Shown here piece after piece: positions 5,167 through 5,960 of a stretch of DNA of 5,960 nt (position 1 is its first letter; each line of letters starts with the position of its first letter). The position numbers and the translations under genes were made by a program. The notes beneath the pieces are model-generated. The model saw nothing but the letters and a program-made list of their open reading frames with translations, ran no database searches and was not told the origin of the DNA. Origin of the DNA: Campylobacterales bacterium (lineage in GTDB: Bacteria; Campylobacterota; Campylobacteria; Campylobacterales; QNZT01); contig DQSO01000137.1 in assembly GCA_015663225.1 (NCBI GenBank), forward strand, positions 1 through 5,960. The letters run 5' to 3'.

Positions 5167-5960
5167 ACCTTGATACTATTTTCCCACTCTGTAAAACTAT
5201 CTATAAAATAAACTATTCTTACTTTTTTAAACTCTCTTGAAGAGTATAAGTGCATTTTTGATCTATGTGATATTTCATTAGCTATCTCGGCTATCTTTCC
5301 ATCAGTCTCTTCTTTTGTTTTACCGTGTATCATAGTAAAAAGATTAAATGGCCAGTTTGGGTACTTTGGTCTAAGATAGCAGTGACTAACTGCACTAAAC
5401 TCAGCAGCATTTTTCCCTATCTTTTCACCTTGTTTTTCATCTATATCCCATACAACCATTGCATTTGCATTGAAACCTGCTTTTCTATGGTTTAGGATTG
5501 AAGCAAATCTTCTCATAACACCTGCTTCTTTTAACTCTTCAAGTATCGAAAAAAACTCATCATAACTAAGATTTAACTCATCAACTATATTTTTAAATGG
5601 TTCACTAACTATCTCTATATCGTGTTGAACTTTTTTTATAACTTCTAAATATTTAGGTGTTAGTTCAATCTCTTTAAATTTTCTTTTTGCTACTTTCTCT
5701 TTTATTTTATCACTATTTGCAGTATCAAGTTTAACTGCTATTTTAAACATCTTTAGAGTTGGCAGAGTTATAAATGCTTTTGCCTTGGTTAGTTTTGCTA
5801 AAATCTCTACTGTTTTGTTAAGTCCAAATTTTGAGTTGGGTTGTACAGCTAGAGTAAACCATATATTAAAACTATGATTTCTCTCATAATTATGAGAAAC
5901 TCCAGGGTGTGAGTTTATGACCTTAACAGCATCATCAATATCTTCTTTGGCTACTTCAAA
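5163..5960 (-). CDS. Siroheme decarboxylase, fused two-domain NirDL / AhbA-AhbB type (5' end outside window)
   Basis: This enzyme family decarboxylates siroheme to 12,18-didecarboxysiroheme, an early step of heme d1 and of the alternative heme pathway. The frame stays open upstream of the first visible ATG (5750) to the window edge; translating 5751-5960 gives family sequence, so the gene is 5'-partial with 265 codons visible. Domain 1 shows only its end, with HPGVSHNYERNHSFNIWF (visible residues 18-35), the NirD/NirG/AhbA hallmark. Domain 2 is complete: an AsnC/Lrp-like winged helix (about 101-150), GVMRRFASILNHRKAGF (147-163) and VSHCYLRP...WPFNLFTMIHG (191-213), the NirL/NirH/AhbB hallmark. 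Candidate active-site histidines include H18, H23, H158, H193 and H212. Despite the HTH fold it is an enzyme, not a regulator. NirDL versus AhbAB cannot be settled without the neighbouring nir genes; the linked NosL-like gene favours a denitrification setting. Confidence 0.9.
   Translation of the reverse strand, partial: FEVAKEDIDDAVKVINSHPGVSHNYERNHSFNIWFTLAVQPNSKFGLNKTVEILAKLTKAKAFITLPTLKMFKIAVKLDTANSDKIKEKVAKRKFKEIELTPKYLEVIKKVQHDIEIVSEPFKNIVDELNLSYDEFFSILEELKEAGVMRRFASILNHRKAGFNANAMVVWDIDEKQGEKIGKNAAEFSAVSHCYLRPKYPNWPFNLFTMIHGKTKEETDGKIAEIANEISHRSKMHLYSSREFKKVRIVYFIDSFTEWENSIKV

Noticed and set aside
5017..5211. A 64-codon open frame on the plus strand
   Set aside because: It is antisense to the precorrin-2 dehydrogenase start and the decarboxylase end, with no recognisable product.
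5163..5750. AsnC/Lrp-type transcription regulator
   Set aside because: The HTH and Lrp-like fold are shared with siroheme decarboxylases, and the SHCYLRP/WPFNLFTMIHG and HPGVSHNY motifs identify the enzyme family.

Overview
The window looks like a low-GC, tightly packed denitrification accessory locus from a Campylobacterota bacterium, most likely Sulfurimonas-like. The evidence is AT-rich sequence, overlapping genes, Lys/Ile/Asn-rich proteins, and siroheme/heme d1-type and NosL-type proteins side by side. The genus is inferred from style; no marker gene is present. All genes lie on the minus strand, so transcription runs from high to low coordinates.

Positions 5960 to 4606 hold a tetrapyrrole module. 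A two-domain siroheme decarboxylase (NirDL/AhbA-AhbB type) stays open to the right edge of the window, and its upstream part lies outside. It overlaps by 4 nt a Met8/CysG-N-type precorrin-2 dehydrogenase. Together they fit precorrin-2 to sirohydrochlorin/siroheme to 12,18-didecarboxysiroheme, the entry to heme d1 (cd1 nitrite reductase) or to the alternative heme route. No nirS is visible here.

After a 60-nt gap with a possible promoter and a 10-bp palindrome, positions 4545 to 87 hold six genes that overlap one another by 4 to 11 nt. In order they are: a secreted protein with two NosL-like domains (two CPVCGM motifs), a 95-aa single-span membrane protein, a MacB/FtsX-type ABC permease, a small protein resembling only the C-terminal tail of ORF6N-domain proteins, a LolD/MacB-type ATPase, and an 8-TM protein. 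By the positive-inside rule, all five cysteines of the 8-TM protein face the periplasm. I read this as an envelope system for copper or thiols serving periplasmic metalloenzymes. It differs from the classical NosDFY transporter. The copper role is inferred from the NosL motifs.

At the left edge, positions 1 to 56 encode the N-terminus of an IS3-family OrfA transposase, so the operon is bordered by a mobile element that may have trimmed the last residues of the 8-TM protein. No tRNA, rRNA or CRISPR was seen, and no non-coding stretch exceeds about 60 bases.
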